Shown here piece after piece: positions 8,818 through 18,531 of a stretch of 64,000 bases of DNA. Position 1 is the first letter of the stretch. The number at the start of each line of letters is the position of its first letter. Source of the DNA: Serratia sp. M24T3 (GTDB taxonomy: Bacteria > Pseudomonadota > Gammaproteobacteria > Enterobacterales > Enterobacteriaceae); assembly GCF_000257645.1 (NCBI RefSeq), contig NZ_AJHJ01000012.1, forward strand, positions 1-64,000. Reading direction: 5' to 3'. Made by a program: the position numbers and the translations under genes. The notes beneath the pieces are model-generated. The model worked only from the letters and a program-made list of their open reading frames with translations. It had not been told where the DNA came from and did no database searches.

Positions 8818-10356
8818 TTAATGTGCGCCGCCGCCGTCGCCGCCTGCGGTAAAGGGTGCTCGGGCAAACCATACCAGAATCAGCAACAGCAGGAATACGC
8901 CGCCAGCCGCCCAGAAAACCTCATTGGCGGAAATAATCAGCCCCTGATTGGTTATCTGCCTGGCGATATAACCTGATGCTTGCTGGTGGCTCATACCTAT
9001 GCCCTCTAGCTGGCTGTAAGCCTGCTGGGTTGCCGGATCAAACGGCGTAATGCTTTCCGTCAGATGCGAATGGTGCAGCGATTCGCGATTACTCCACATG
9101 GTGGTGGTGATCGAGGTGCCAATCGAACCCGCCAGCGTACGGGTAAAGTTCGACAGGCTCGACGCCGCCGCCATTCGTGAGGGCGGTAGTCCTGATAATA
9201 TTATGGTTATCAGTGGCATAAAGAAACAACCTACCGCAAAGCCCTGAACAAACTGTGGCAAGGCCGAGGCAGCAAAGTCCATTCCTGGTTCAAACGTATA
9301 GGCGCGCCAGTAGAAGCACACTGCATACATAATGAAACTGAATGTCACCAGCCAGCGCATATCCAGCCGATGGGCAAAGCGGCCAATAATCGGTGACATC
9401 AATACCGGCAGGATCCCCACCGGTGCCGACGCCAGACCCGCCCAGGTTGCGGTATAGCCAAATACCTCCTGCAATAGCTGCGGCAAAAGCACAATCGAGC
9501 CAAAGTAGAGCATGTAGGCAAGGCTGATACACAATGTACCGATGGTAAAGTTGCGCGATTTGAATAACGATAAATCGACTATCGGGTTGTCGTCAGTCAG
9601 TTCCCAGACAATCAGGAACGCTATGCACACCACGGCGACAATGGTTAGGGTAATGATCTCCGGCGAGTTGAACCAGTCCAACTCTTTGCCTCGGTCGAGC
9701 ATCACCTGCAAACAGCCGATCCCCAGCACCAGCAGGACCAGTCCCACACTGTCGATTGGCCTGATTTGAGTCTCGGTTTCGCGCCCCTTCAGCGTTCTCA
9801 GCGTCAGCAGCACCACCACAATACCGATCGGGATGTTGATAAAGAAGATCCATCCCCAGTGATAGTTATCGCTGATGTAGCCGCCAAGGATCGGACCGCA
9901 AATTGGCGCAACGATGACCGTCATCGACCATAGCGCCAGCGCGGTACTTCGCTTGGCGGGGGGGTAATTGTTTAACAGCAGACTCTGCGACAGCGGGATC
10001 AGCGGACCCGCCACCAGCCCCTGAATCACACGGAAGAAGATCAGCATTTCCAGGCTGTTGGACACGCCGCACAGCCAGGATGCAAGGGCAAAAAGCCCCG
10101 TCGCCCACAGGAAAAGCCTGACTTCACCGATACGTTTGGCCAGCCAACCGGTGATCGGAATCGAAATGGCGTTGGCCACCCCGAACGAGGTAATAACCCA
10201 GGTGCCCTGCGAGTTGGATGCCCCGAGGTTACCGGCAATGGTCGGGATCGCTACGTTGGCAATGGTCGAGTCCAGTACTTGCATGAAGGTGGCCATAGCC
10301 AGCGCCACCGTCATCCAGGCGAGTGGCGCGCCCTCCAGCGGTTTTCTAACAGCCAT
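8818..10356 (-). CDS. emrB: Multidrug efflux MFS transporter EmrB
   Basis: EmrB is the proton-driven inner-membrane pump of a tripartite multidrug exporter (DHA2 family, 14 transmembrane segments). It has 512 residues, equal to E. coli EmrB. Family motifs seen are MATFMQVLDSTIANVAIPTI in the first segment (about residues 21-40), GWLAKRIGEVRLFLW in loop 2-3, and VIVAPICGPILGGYI (motif C of the drug:H+ antiporters). It is the last gene of an emrR-OMF-emrA-emrB series on one strand, 17 bp after emrA. Known substrates of the family include uncouplers and hydrophobic antibiotics; the substrate here is not read from sequence. Confidence 0.95.
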   Translation of the reverse strand: MAVRKPLEGAPLAWMTVALAMATFMQVLDSTIANVAIPTIAGNLGASNSQGTWVITSFGVANAISIPITGWLAKRIGEVRLFLWATGLFALASWLCGVSNSLEMLIFFRVIQGLVAGPLIPLSQSLLLNNYPPAKRSTALALWSMTVIVAPICGPILGGYISDNYHWGWIFFINIPIGIVVVLLTLRTLKGRETETQIRPIDSVGLVLLVLGIGCLQVMLDRGKELDWFNSPEIITLTIVAVVCIAFLIVWELTDDNPIVDLSLFKSRNFTIGTLCISLAYMLYFGSIVLLPQLLQEVFGYTATWAGLASAPVGILPVLMSPIIGRFAHRLDMRWLVTFSFIMYAVCFYWRAYTFEPGMDFAASALPQFVQGFAVGCFFMPLITIILSGLPPSRMAAASSLSNFTRTLAGSIGTSITTTMWSNRESLHHSHLTESITPFDPATQQAYSQLEGIGMSHQQASGYIARQITNQGLIISANEVFWAAGGVFLLLLILVWFARAPFTAGGDGGGAH

Positions 10357-10373
10357 GAAGACCTCCGGACAGC

Positions 10374-11552
10374 TTAGCCCGCATTGGCATTGATAACGTC
10401 ATTAATAATGGCGTTAACCGGTGCCAGATTTAATGTCAGGGCCGATGTCTGATACAGCGGTTCAGAACGCACTTTATCCTCCAGGACCAGGCCATCAAGA
10501 TTCTGCGTGTCAACGGTTACCAGTGTGGATAATCCAATGCGCAGCGGATGCTTTTTCACTTCGTTGTTATCGAGTTCGATACGTACCGGCAGGCGCTGAA
10601 CCACTTTGATCCAGTTACCGGTAGCATTCTGGGCTGGCAGCAGCGAGAACGCGCCACCGGTACCCATGTCCATGCCGACCACTTTACCGTGATAAGTCAC
10701 GTCATCACCGTAGATATCGCTGACCACGGTTGCCGATTGGCCAATACGCATATTTGCCAGCTGAGTTTCTTTAAAGTTGGCATCGACCCAGATGTGATCG
10801 GCTGGCACCACGGCCATCAGTGCGACCGATGGGTTAATCTGCTGGCCGACCTGAACAGTACGGCGTGAAACATAGCCATCAACCGGGCTGACAATTTTAG
10901 TTCGTTGCAGTGCCAACCAGGCATCACGCACCTGCGCGGCGGCCTGCATCACCTGCGGCTGTTGGGCAACCGGCGTGTTCAGCACCATTGCCTGATTGGC
11001 ATTAAGTTGCTGAATAGCAACGTCAAGCTGCGCCTTGGCGCTGTCTACCGCGTCATGGGCGTGTTGCAGATCTTCACGACCAATCGCATCGACTTTGCCC
11101 AGAATAACTCGGCGTTTCAGGTCGGCCTGCACCTGACTAAGCTGGGTCTGACGCAGCACCACATTGGCCTGATACTGTTTGCTATTGATCATCAGCTGAT
11201 GTGTCTGGCGCACGCTGCTTGCCAACGCTGTTTTAGATCGTTCAAAAGCCTGCTCGGCATCGGTAGGATCAAGCTGAACCAGCGTATCGCCTTTTTTGAC
11301 GAAGTCGGTGCTGTCGAAATTAACGTCGGTAACGCTGCCAGAAACCTGCGCCATCACTTGTACCTGATTGCCAGAAACGTAGGCATCATCGGTATCCTGG
11401 AAGTGACGCAGCACTAAAAACCAGTAGATCAGGTAAGCAATCGCAATGATCACAAAGATCCCGGTCAGAAGCAGCAAGGCAACTTTACGAGATTTCTTTT
11501 TCTTGTTCACTGGTGGCGGGGTAGGTTGTTGAACTTCCGCATTCGCGCTCAT
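10374..11552 (-). CDS. emrA: Multidrug efflux membrane-fusion protein EmrA
   Basis: EmrA links the EmrB pump to an outer-membrane channel across the periplasm. It is 392 residues: a short cytoplasmic tail, one transmembrane helix (about residues 26-48, VALLLLTGIFVIIAIAYLIY), a lipoyl/barrel-sandwich half (DTDDAYVSGNQVQVMAQVSG), a long alpha-helical hairpin (about 100-200), the second lipoyl half and a beta-barrel containing the family segment TGGAFSLLPAQNATGNW. The start MSANAEVQQ has a GTGGAG ribosome-binding site; the upstream in-frame GTG overlaps that site and is rejected. It sits between its outer-membrane partner and emrB. Confidence 0.95.
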   Translation of the reverse strand: MSANAEVQQPTPPPVNKKKKSRKVALLLLTGIFVIIAIAYLIYWFLVLRHFQDTDDAYVSGNQVQVMAQVSGSVTDVNFDSTDFVKKGDTLVQLDPTDAEQAFERSKTALASSVRQTHQLMINSKQYQANVVLRQTQLSQVQADLKRRVILGKVDAIGREDLQHAHDAVDSAKAQLDVAIQQLNANQAMVLNTPVAQQPQVMQAAAQVRDAWLALQRTKIVSPVDGYVSRRTVQVGQQINPSVALMAVVPADHIWVDANFKETQLANMRIGQSATVVSDIYGDDVTYHGKVVGMDMGTGGAFSLLPAQNATGNWIKVVQRLPVRIELDNNEVKKHPLRIGLSTLVTVDTQNLDGLVLEDKVRSEPLYQTSALTLNLAPVNAIINDVINANAG

Positions 11553-11578
11553 GTTTTTCTCCACGCTGGGTCTTGTTA

Positions 11579-13033
11579 TTATGCTTTTGTGTCCGCAGCA
11601 GGGGCTTGATAACCACCACCTAACGCACGGATTAAACTGATTTTCGCCTGCAGTACGTTGCTCGATGCCGTCAGTGCAGCCTGCTGTTGTTGCAGTAGTG
11701 CAGCCTGACTGGTGAGCAACTGGTCGCGTCCGATGGTGCCAGCGGAATAACGAGCGTTGGCAACGCGATACACTTCTTGCAGGGATTTCTCAGCGGATAA
11801 AGACTGTTGAAGCTGTTGGGCAGAGCTTTTCTGCACCGTAAGAGCATCGGCAGTTTGCTGAATTGCGTTCAACAATGTCTGGTTATAGGACTCGACAGAC
11901 TGGTCGTATAACGCAGACTCTTCACCCAGCTTGCTGCGCAATGCGCCCGCGTGGAAAATAGGCAGCGAAATAGCCGGGGCGAGGTTCCACGCCTGGCTTG
12001 CTGCTTCAAACAGATTGGGGCTGGTGCTGCCATAGTTGACCGTGCTCAAGCCTGCGAAAGCGCTAATCGACAGGCTTGGATAAAAATCTTTTTTCGCTGC
12101 GGCAATGCGCTGAGAGTAAGACTCGACCAGCTCGCGTTGCGCGACGATGTCTGGGCGTTTACCCAGTAAATCAATGGTTAAATCACCCTTCGGTGCCAGA
12201 ATATCGTCACCTGGCAGCGCGACGGCGTGCAAATTGTTCATCGCATCCGGGCCTTTGCCTGCCAGTGCGGCCAACTGGTGTTTCTGCTGGTCGATCTGCG
12301 ACTGTAGCTCAATAATTTGCTGCTTGGCTCCGTCGGCCTGTGCCTGAGTTTGTTGCGGAATATCTACGCCATAAACTCCTGCCTCATATTGCGCCTTGCG
12401 CAAATCAGCTAAATGTTGATTGTTGTCGACTTCTTGCTGCAGAACCTTTTGCACCGCAAAATTGGCCTGCAGCTGGTAATAGGTTGATGCCACCGAGCTG
12501 GACAGCGTCAGAGCTGCCTGCGCCTGTTCCGCACGTGCCGAATCGACCTGGGCCTTGGCGGCGTTGACCTGATTGCGATATTTACCCCACCAGTCAAACT
12601 CATAGCTCAGGTTGAGGCCCAAAGTATTGGTGGTCTCATACACCGGATTGCCAGGATACCCGTTGAGGAAAGGCTGGTAGGTATTCTGCGAAATTTTCTG
12701 GCGATTGCTTGAAGCGTTAAGATCAACGTAAGGGCCGTTAGCCGCATTGGCTTCACCCATCACGCTTTGAGCTTCGCGTACGCGCGCAGCTGCCTGACGT
12801 AAAGAGGGTGAATTTTGCAGAGTTTCAGTCATTAGGTTGTCGAGTTGCGAGTCTTGAAGACCACGCCACCACTGAGGGCTGATTGCTAATGAGCTGACTT
12901 GTTGCTGTTTCAGTTTAAGCTGTTGATTATTCAGCAGCGTAGACTGAGGGGCAATATTATTGCTGGAGGCGCAACCCGCCAGCAACAAGACTGCAAACAG
13001 CGGAGTAAATCTCCAGCTGAGTGGAAGAAACAT
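11579..13033 (-). CDS. Outer-membrane efflux lipoprotein (NodT/OprM type)
   Basis: This is a TolC-like outer-membrane factor, probably the exit duct for the EmrAB pump encoded just downstream. The 484-residue protein begins with a lipoprotein signal ending in the lipobox LLLAGC (Cys near residue 21) and has two outer-membrane-efflux repeats. Typical features include the WWRGLQDSQLDNL segment near residue 55, the YEFDWWGKYRNQVNAA hairpin near residue 145, and GKRPDIVAQRELVES near 290. E. coli emrRAB has no such gene and relies on TolC, so the operon here is self-contained. It lies 26 bp before emrA and 27 bp after emrR. The gene name is left open because several paralogous families (MdtP, OprM, NodT) look alike. 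Confidence 0.9.
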   Translation of the reverse strand: MFLPLSWRFTPLFAVLLLAGCASSNNIAPQSTLLNNQQLKLKQQQVSSLAISPQWWRGLQDSQLDNLMTETLQNSPSLRQAAARVREAQSVMGEANAANGPYVDLNASSNRQKISQNTYQPFLNGYPGNPVYETTNTLGLNLSYEFDWWGKYRNQVNAAKAQVDSARAEQAQAALTLSSSVASTYYQLQANFAVQKVLQQEVDNNQHLADLRKAQYEAGVYGVDIPQQTQAQADGAKQQIIELQSQIDQQKHQLAALAGKGPDAMNNLHAVALPGDDILAPKGDLTIDLLGKRPDIVAQRELVESYSQRIAAAKKDFYPSLSISAFAGLSTVNYGSTSPNLFEAASQAWNLAPAISLPIFHAGALRSKLGEESALYDQSVESYNQTLLNAIQQTADALTVQKSSAQQLQQSLSAEKSLQEVYRVANARYSAGTIGRDQLLTSQAALLQQQQAALTASSNVLQAKISLIRALGGGYQAPAADTKA

Positions 13034-13060
13034 GGGTAAATTACCTGAACAATTATTCGA

Positions 13061-13576
13061 TTATAATGTTGAGGTTGCATCCATCTGGTCAAGGCGTGTC
13101 AGCAGTTTGCGGGTTAGTGTTTCCAGCTCTTTCTGTTCTTCTACATCCAGTGTGGACCAGAGGAAATGCAAACTTTTATGTTGAGGCGGCAAAAGCTTCT
13201 GAATAAAGGCTTCACCGTCCGCCGTCAGGTGTAAATGCAGGCAGCGACGATCGTTGTCGCTCTCACGCCTTTCAATCCATCCGCGCTTTTCTAACTCATC
13301 GGCAATACGGGTCGCGTTGGTACGAGATGACCCTAACGCAGCGCTTAGCTCTGAAGGTTGAATGCTATGCGATTCCCGAGCATCCAGCGTAATCAACGCC
13401 ATAAACAGTGTCTCGTTGATCCCTTGCGCTTTCAGCATCTTGTTTCGATTTTCCAGCAACTTGCTATGCATGTGCATACATAGGCGAGTGAGCAGTATCT
13501 CCTGGTAAGGGAAATCTTTTTGCTTTTTCGCTCGGAAATTCAACATGTGTTCAATAGGTGCGAATGAACTTTCCAT
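13061..13576 (-). CDS. emrR: MarR-family repressor EmrR (MprA)
   Basis: EmrR represses the emr efflux operon and lets go of DNA when it binds drugs such as uncouplers. The 171-residue protein carries a winged helix; the recognition helix region [20 protein letters not shown] and the wing segment [11 protein letters not shown] are essentially those of E. coli EmrR. The N-terminal [19 protein letters not shown] stretch also matches. The start [12 protein letters not shown] (residue 6 of a longer frame) has a GAGG ribosome-binding site ten bases upstream. It leads the operon with the outer-membrane factor, emrA and emrB, and is likely autoregulated through its own promoter region. Confidence 0.95.
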   Translation of the reverse strand: MESSFAPIEHMLNFRAKKQKDFPYQEILLTRLCMHMHSKLLENRNKMLKAQGINETLFMALITLDARESHSIQPSELSAALGSSRTNATRIADELEKRGWIERRESDNDRRCLHLHLTADGEAFIQKLLPPQHKSLHFLWSTLDVEEQKELETLTRKLLTRLDQMDATSTL

Positions 13577-13605
13577 CGTAAGAAACCTCATTAGTTACAT
13601 TTGAG

Positions 13606-13634
13606 ATAGTAACCAGTGTAATTAATAATGTAAA
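13606..13634 (-). promoter_or_regulatory. Predicted sigma-70 promoter of the emr operon
   Basis: On the minus strand, TTTACA and TACTAT are separated by exactly 17 bp, placing the start of transcription about 20 bp ahead of the emrR ATG. The imperfect inverted repeat TTACATT / AATGTAA (13595-13601 and 13627-13633) brackets the promoter and is a candidate EmrR operator (inference). Confidence 0.55.
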
Positions 13635-14142
13635 TGTCATAAGCCAGCAAATAGTTAGCTATTCGTGTGGTCCTATAACGGTTGCAGGTGTGAAATCTTT
13701 TTTATTGGCGGACAAGGTAACTGCCCGCTGGATAAAGCAAAGTTTTGCAGCCCAATCGATTGCGCAAAAAAACGCAAAAAGTTAGGCATGGGGATGGGTC
13801 ATGTAGGGAAAAAGCAGTGGTTACGAAGGTAAAATTCGAGTTTTACCGCACCTGGCCGGAAGGTATAAGTGGCAGGTGGGGTGCCAATCACTGTTGGCAT
13901 AGTTTTAAATGCAGCCGGGGCAAGATCTGCCCCAACGGCGACTAAAAAGTTTTCTAACAATGTGCGGCTGTGCATAAGAATTTTGTTGCTGAATAAAAGC
14001 AATATGTTTCGTTAGCGTATAATTTATGGAAAAAATAATATCAGACTGTTAGTAATCTTTATACCCTTTGGTTCAAATAAATTTCTCTCATAACTATTTG
14101 CACGCTAATTAGACGCGTTATCATCACGCCGGAAACACTTTC
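13635..14142. other. Gene-free region between emrR and an MFS gene
   Basis: About 500 bp with no convincing coding frame; two short opposed frames of 66-67 codons have no recognisable motifs. It contains one perfect short hairpin, GGGGCA / TGCCCC at 13916-13932, not followed by a T-run on either strand. In E. coli, ygaZH sit here; no trace of them is visible. Confidence 0.6.
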
Positions 14143-15354
14143 TCAGCCTATTCTGTGCTTGTGTCCAAAAAGCCAAACTAACAAGTTGATTGCACAGAAA
14201 ATAGCCCCGGCTGTACAAACGCCATACCATCCGGCCATCTGAAAAGCCGACGCTGATACCACTGAGCCAATAGCACCGCCTATAAAATAGCTGGTCATAT
14301 AACCGGCCGTAAGGCGGTTGCGCGCCTCGGGCATCGATTTGTAGATAACACTCTGATTAGTGATATGTACGCCCTGAACACAGAGATCCAGCACAATAAT
14401 TCCCAGAATAAGTGCAATAATCGAGTGCTGGCCATAGGCGACAGGGAGCCACGAAAGTAGCAGCAGGATTAGCCCGCAGGTAGTCACTAAATGTGCCTTG
14501 CCTTTATCGGCAAGATGTCCCGCGCGGGTTGCAGCCAAAGCTCCGGCAGCACCAACCAGACCAAATAACCCAATCACGCCTTCGGAATAATGGTAGTTAG
14601 GGCCAGCCAGCAGGAATGCCATTGAGGTCCAGAGTGCGCTGAAGTTAGCAAAGATAAACATGCCTATTAGCGCACGAGTTCGCAGTACCGGGGTTGAGAA
14701 GAACAGGGTGAAAATTGATTTCATTAATTGCAGATAGTTGAGATGCGTTTCCTGCTTGTGACGAGGAAGCACACGCCACATTACCAGCGCCATTAATACC
14801 ATCAGTACGCTGGCCACCCAATATACCGTGCGCCAACCGCCCAGCGAGGCGAGCAGCCCCGACACTGTTCGTGCCAGCAAAATACCCAGCAGCAGTCCCG
14901 ACATGATCATGCCGACAATTTTCCCTCGGCGTGCCGGTTCGGCAAGCGTTGCAGCCAGAGGAACCAACACTTGTGCCACCACTGAGAACAAACCTGTCAG
15001 CGCGGTGCCGACCAGCATCATTGAAATTGAGGTCGAGTTGGCGGTGATAAGCAAACCTGCAGCCGCGAGCAGTGTCATCACCACAATCATGGTGCGACGT
15101 TCAAACATATCACCGAGTGGCACCAGGAACAGCAGCCCCATGGCGTAGCCCAACTGGGCGGTTGTCACAATAAACCCGGCCTGATTCACCGACAGGTGGA
15201 AGGCTCTGGCGATGGTTTCCAGCAATGGCTGGGCATAATAGTTACTGGCAGCAGCCAGTCCTGTTGCAATTGCCATTAACAGGATCAGGCCCGGACTGAG
15301 TACCGGATGCGACTTTTTATCAGAAGATATTGTTGAGGTTGTCATAAGATTCAT
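14143..15354 (-). CDS. MFS transporter, drug/sugar exporter type (YgaY-like)
   Basis: This is a twelve-segment major facilitator protein of 403 residues. It carries the sugar-efflux-like first segment ASNYYAQPLLETIARAF (about residues 37-53) and the loop 2-3 motif PLGDMFERRTMIV (about residues 78-90). Export of a small molecule or drug is likely from family, but the substrate is unknown. In E. coli a degenerate MFS gene, ygaY, lies between proX and emrR, the same neighbourhood, so this may be the intact relative. It is divergent from a LysR gene, the usual arrangement for a regulator and its target. ATG codons 1 and 4 are both possible starts; neither has a strong ribosome-binding site. Confidence 0.85.
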   Translation of the reverse strand: MNLMTTSTISSDKKSHPVLSPGLILLMAIATGLAAASNYYAQPLLETIARAFHLSVNQAGFIVTTAQLGYAMGLLFLVPLGDMFERRTMIVVMTLLAAAGLLITANSTSISMMLVGTALTGLFSVVAQVLVPLAATLAEPARRGKIVGMIMSGLLLGILLARTVSGLLASLGGWRTVYWVASVLMVLMALVMWRVLPRHKQETHLNYLQLMKSIFTLFFSTPVLRTRALIGMFIFANFSALWTSMAFLLAGPNYHYSEGVIGLFGLVGAAGALAATRAGHLADKGKAHLVTTCGLILLLLSWLPVAYGQHSIIALILGIIVLDLCVQGVHITNQSVIYKSMPEARNRLTAGYMTSYFIGGAIGSVVSASAFQMAGWYGVCTAGAIFCAINLLVWLFGHKHRIG

Positions 15355-15429
15355 TTTTATAAATTAAAGGATTTGATTTAAGTAAGTACTCAGGGGGAGT
15401 ATCTGTTAATTAAAAGTTATAAACCAATG

Positions 15430-15463
15430 TATAATTAGCATCCCACCTATCTCATTTTGAGAT
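15430..15463 (+). promoter_or_regulatory. LysR gene promoter -10 box and start-proximal inverted repeat
   Basis: A perfect TATAAT (15430-15435) lies 34 bp before the LysR start codon; the -35 region is weak. A perfect inverted repeat ATCTCA-TTT-TGAGAT (15449-15463) sits 6 bp before the ATG and covers the GAG of the ribosome-binding site. It is a candidate autoregulatory operator or an RNA hairpin hiding the ribosome-binding site. Confidence 0.4.
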
Positions 15464-15469
15464 GATTAA

Positions 15470-16354
15470 ATGAATTTAAAGCAGATCCGTTTTGCTTTGG
15501 CAGTTGCGCATGAAAAGAATTTTACTCGAGCGGCCAGGCGTTGCCATACCGTGCAATCCGCCTTAAGTCACCAGATAGCAAGGCTTGAAGAAGAGCTCGG
15601 CAATCAGTTGTTCGAGCGCACATCCAGACAGGTGCAACTTACCGCCGCCGGAAGGGCATTTCTGGCACCTGCAGAACAGTTGCTGGCTGCGCATAACCAC
15701 TTGCTTGATACCATGGAAGCATTGAAAGGTGAGATTGGCGGTACCCTGACGGTGGGGACGATATCAACACTGAAAACGATAGATCTTATCGGACAACTTG
15801 CACGATTCAATCAACGCTATCCGCTGGTAAATATTCGTTTATACGTGGCGATGAGCGAAAAATTGCTCGAGGATGTTCAGCAATCGCGGACCGATGTAGC
15901 ATTTGTCGGACTTTGGCCCGGCGACAGAGCATCATTAAGCATGCCGTATAAATTATTGACCGATGAGCCTTTGGTTGCGTTAGTCAGTCGCGATCATCCT
16001 TTTGCCGGGCGTGAACGCCTGCGATTATCTGAATTGTCACAAGTGCCTTTGGTCGATTTTTACCAAGGTTCAGGAGCCAGGAGACAAACGGATAAAGCTT
16101 TTCTGGCCGAAGGCGTGACACGTCATGTCAGCTTTGAAATCGATCACGTTGAATGGCTGGAAAATATCGTGCGTAAATCGCTGGCGGCGGGAATAGTGCC
16201 GCTATCGACCGCCGAGCAGGCCAAAGGATTGGTGTCAATTCCGTTAGAAAGCGGCATTCGGCGTCAGGTGTTTTGCGTTTGGCAACATAGTCTGTCAACC
16301 GTGGCGGAGCGATTTATGGCTTTTTCGCAGGAAGAGCTGCGGGCGATTCCCTAA
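15470..16354 (+). CDS. LysR-family transcriptional regulator
   Basis: A 294-residue LysR regulator. The N-terminal winged helix-turn-helix is clear (residues 1-60: LAVAHEKNFTRAARRCHTVQ and LSHQIARLEEELG), followed by a linker helix and a periplasmic-binding-protein-like effector domain. It lies divergently 115 bp from the MFS gene at 14143-15354, which it probably controls. The -10 box and inverted repeat in the gap are described separately. The effector is not predictable. Confidence 0.9.
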   Translation: MNLKQIRFALAVAHEKNFTRAARRCHTVQSALSHQIARLEEELGNQLFERTSRQVQLTAAGRAFLAPAEQLLAAHNHLLDTMEALKGEIGGTLTVGTISTLKTIDLIGQLARFNQRYPLVNIRLYVAMSEKLLEDVQQSRTDVAFVGLWPGDRASLSMPYKLLTDEPLVALVSRDHPFAGRERLRLSELSQVPLVDFYQGSGARRQTDKAFLAEGVTRHVSFEIDHVEWLENIVRKSLAAGIVPLSTAEQAKGLVSIPLESGIRRQVFCVWQHSLSTVAERFMAFSQEELRAIP

Positions 16355-16363
16355 CCCATAAAA

Positions 16364-16391
16364 AAGGGGCAATAAAAATATATTGCCCCTT
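16364..16391 (-). terminator. Terminator of the pro operon
   Basis: An 11-bp perfect stem (AAGGGGCAATA paired with TATTGCCCCTT) with a six-base loop has a T6 run on the minus strand. It lies 26 bp past the stop of the last proX copy and faces the LysR gene end. Confidence 0.85.
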
Positions 16392-16417
16392 GTTCGAGTC
16401 ATTCAGCGCGGTGAATA

Positions 16418-17419
16418 TTATTTCGCAGCCGCTGCCGCTTCATTCACCCAGCCATCGAAGGTTGCCTGATGTGCCTTGATCCAGCCGTCGGTCTGCGTAT
16501 TAATATCCGCTTCCGAGCTTTGATTGTTGTGCATTGCGGCATTCTGCGCGTTGATGTCGGCCAGTGGCAGTTGCATGATGGCAAACAGCTTGGCAGCGGC
16601 AGGGTTGGCCTGCGCCCATTTCAGGTTGGCGACAATGTGCATGGTGCTTATCGGGAATCCAAAGTTTTTGCCGTCGGAAAGCTGGGTATTGGCATTCTTG
16701 TCGCCAGGCACTACCGAGAACGGCACCTGTAGCCACACGGTATCTTTGCCCGGAACCAGCACGTTGCTGACCCAGTAAGGCGTCCACGTGTAATAGAAGA
16801 TCGGTTTGCCTTCCTTGTAGCGCGTGATGGTGTCAGCAATCATCGCCGAATAGTTACCCTGATTGTGTTCGACTGTATCTGACAGGCCATAAGCTTTAAT
16901 CTGCTCGTTCAACGCAGCTTCACAACCCCAGCCCGGCGTACATCCTGTCAGATCCGCCTTGCCGTCGTTATTGGTATCAAAAAGTTTGGCGATTTTAGGA
17001 TCTTTCAATTGCGCTATGTTGGTGATGTGATATTTGACGGCAGTTTTTTTGTCGATGAGGTAACCCTGGGCAGCACCGGTAACATAGGTACCTTGACGAT
17101 AAAACACTTTATCGCCACCGGCAGCGGCGTACATGCTGTCATGCAGTGGTTGCCAGTTGGCGGCCATAAACGTGCCATCGCCTTCGGCAATGGTGGTGTA
17201 CCCGACGTTGTAATCGACTTCACGAATGGGTTGCACGTTGTAACCCAGCTTTTCCAAAGCTTTATCAACCAGCAGGGTCTGGAAAGTTTCTTCGCTGATA
17301 GTGCTTTGAATGGGGGTAACAGTAACGCCTTTGCCCGGTAAGTCAGCGGCGAATGCAGAGGTAGAACCCAGAGTAGCCAGGGCGGTTAATGCCCAAATTG
17401 AAGTCTTGTTCATCATCAT
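16418..17419 (-). CDS. proX: Glycine betaine-binding periplasmic protein ProX, copy 1 (operon-distal)
   Basis: ProX captures glycine betaine or proline betaine in the periplasm and delivers it to ProVW. About 333 residues with a Sec signal peptide ending near STSAFA-A. The segment [21 protein letters not shown] and the tryptophans that form the betaine cage in E. coli ProX are present: [15 protein letters not shown] and YYTWTPYW. Three consecutive ATG codons at 17411-17419 follow an AAGGA site; the first is reported but any is possible. It lies 84 bp downstream of a second proX in the same operon. Of the two copies this one is closer to E. coli ProX (for example [24 protein letters not shown]). 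Confidence 0.93.
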   Translation of the reverse strand: MMMNKTSIWALTALATLGSTSAFAADLPGKGVTVTPIQSTISEETFQTLLVDKALEKLGYNVQPIREVDYNVGYTTIAEGDGTFMAANWQPLHDSMYAAAGGDKVFYRQGTYVTGAAQGYLIDKKTAVKYHITNIAQLKDPKIAKLFDTNNDGKADLTGCTPGWGCEAALNEQIKAYGLSDTVEHNQGNYSAMIADTITRYKEGKPIFYYTWTPYWVSNVLVPGKDTVWLQVPFSVVPGDKNANTQLSDGKNFGFPISTMHIVANLKWAQANPAAAKLFAIMQLPLADINAQNAAMHNNQSSEADINTQTDGWIKAHQATFDGWVNEAAAAAK

Positions 17420-17503
17420 TATTATCCTTTTGATCCCCTCTCGAAACTCAGGCAGCCAGTTTTTCAGCCACACAAAATCGAAAGGGGATGAATTACTTTT
17501 TTA

Positions 17504-18520
17504 TTATTTTTTCGCTGCGGCTTTCGCAGCATCGATCCAGCCGTTATAGGTGTCTTGATGCGCCTTGATCCAGCCACTGACCTGATCCTGAATATCTTGT
17601 GCCGAAGATTCGCCGTTGTGCATGCTCAGGTTCTGGGCATTGACGTCGTTCAATGGCAGCTTCATGAGCGCAAACAGTTTTGCAGCAGCCGGGTTAGCGG
17701 CGGCCCACTGTTTGTTGGCCACGATATGCTCGTCGTTAAGCGGGAAACCATAGTTCTTGCCATCAGGCAGTTTGGTATCAAGATCCTTTTGTGAGCCGCT
17801 ATTGGCGGAGAACGGCACCGTCAGCCAAATCACATCTCGACCCGGCTTGAGCACATTGCTGACCCAGTAAGGCGTCCAGGTGTAATACAACACCGGTTTA
17901 CCTTCTTGGAAGCGCGTCATGGTGTCTGCCATGATCGCCGCATAGTTGCCGGCGTTCTGCTGAACCGTGTTACTCAGGCCGTAAGCTTTGATCTGTGCGC
18001 TAATCACTTCACCGCAGCCCCAGCCCGGATCGCAGCTGACCATATCCGCCTTGCCGTCGCCGTTAGAATCAAACAGCCTGGCAAGTTTTGGATCCTTTAA
18101 CTGCGACAGGTCGTGAATGTGATATTTGTCGGCAGTTTTCTTGTCGATCAAATAACCCTGAGTTGCGCCGCTGATGTAGGTGCCTTGACGATAAAACTTC
18201 TTGTTGCCACCGGCAGCGTTGTACATATCGGTTTGCAGCGGGTCCCAGTTAACGGCCATGTAGGTCGAGTCACCGCTGGCAATAGTGGTGTAGGCCACGT
18301 TGTAATCTACCTCGGCGGTAGGCTGCACGTCGTAGCCCAAATCTTTCAGCGCACGGTTTACCAGCTCGGTCTGAAACGTCTCTTCGGCCAGCGTACTTTG
18401 TGCTGGTTTGACCACCACGCCTTTACCTGGAAGATCTGCAGCCATCGCCTGAGCGCCCATGAGGGGGCTCAGAGTAAGAGCCAGCAGGCCAGCGCGGCAT
18501 AATTTTTTTGAATTTGTCAT
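17504..18520 (-). CDS. Glycine betaine-binding periplasmic protein ProX, copy 2 (operon-proximal)
   Basis: This is a paralogue of the neighbouring ProX, 338 residues, with signal peptide cleavage near AQAMA-A. The betaine-binding aromatic cage is kept ([23 protein letters not shown]), so it should still bind a quaternary ammonium compound. The two copies differ throughout the surface and in a few positions next to the cage (DPGWGCG against TPGWGCE), consistent with an old duplication and perhaps different ligand preference (inference). It starts 11 bp after proW, tight enough for translational coupling. It is in frame, complete and without signs of decay. Confidence 0.92.
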   Translation of the reverse strand: MTNSKKLCRAGLLALTLSPLMGAQAMAADLPGKGVVVKPAQSTLAEETFQTELVNRALKDLGYDVQPTAEVDYNVAYTTIASGDSTYMAVNWDPLQTDMYNAAGGNKKFYRQGTYISGATQGYLIDKKTADKYHIHDLSQLKDPKLARLFDSNGDGKADMVSCDPGWGCGEVISAQIKAYGLSNTVQQNAGNYAAIMADTMTRFQEGKPVLYYTWTPYWVSNVLKPGRDVIWLTVPFSANSGSQKDLDTKLPDGKNYGFPLNDEHIVANKQWAAANPAAAKLFALMKLPLNDVNAQNLSMHNGESSAQDIQDQVSGWIKAHQDTYNGWIDAAKAAAKK

Positions 18521-18531
18521 CGGCGCGCTCC

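Noticed and set aside
13916-13932. GGGGCA/TGCCCC hairpin as a terminator
   Set aside because: No T-run and no gene end nearby.
13745-14002. Two opposed short frames upstream of emrR
   Set aside because: No motif, no ribosome-binding site, and they overlap each other.
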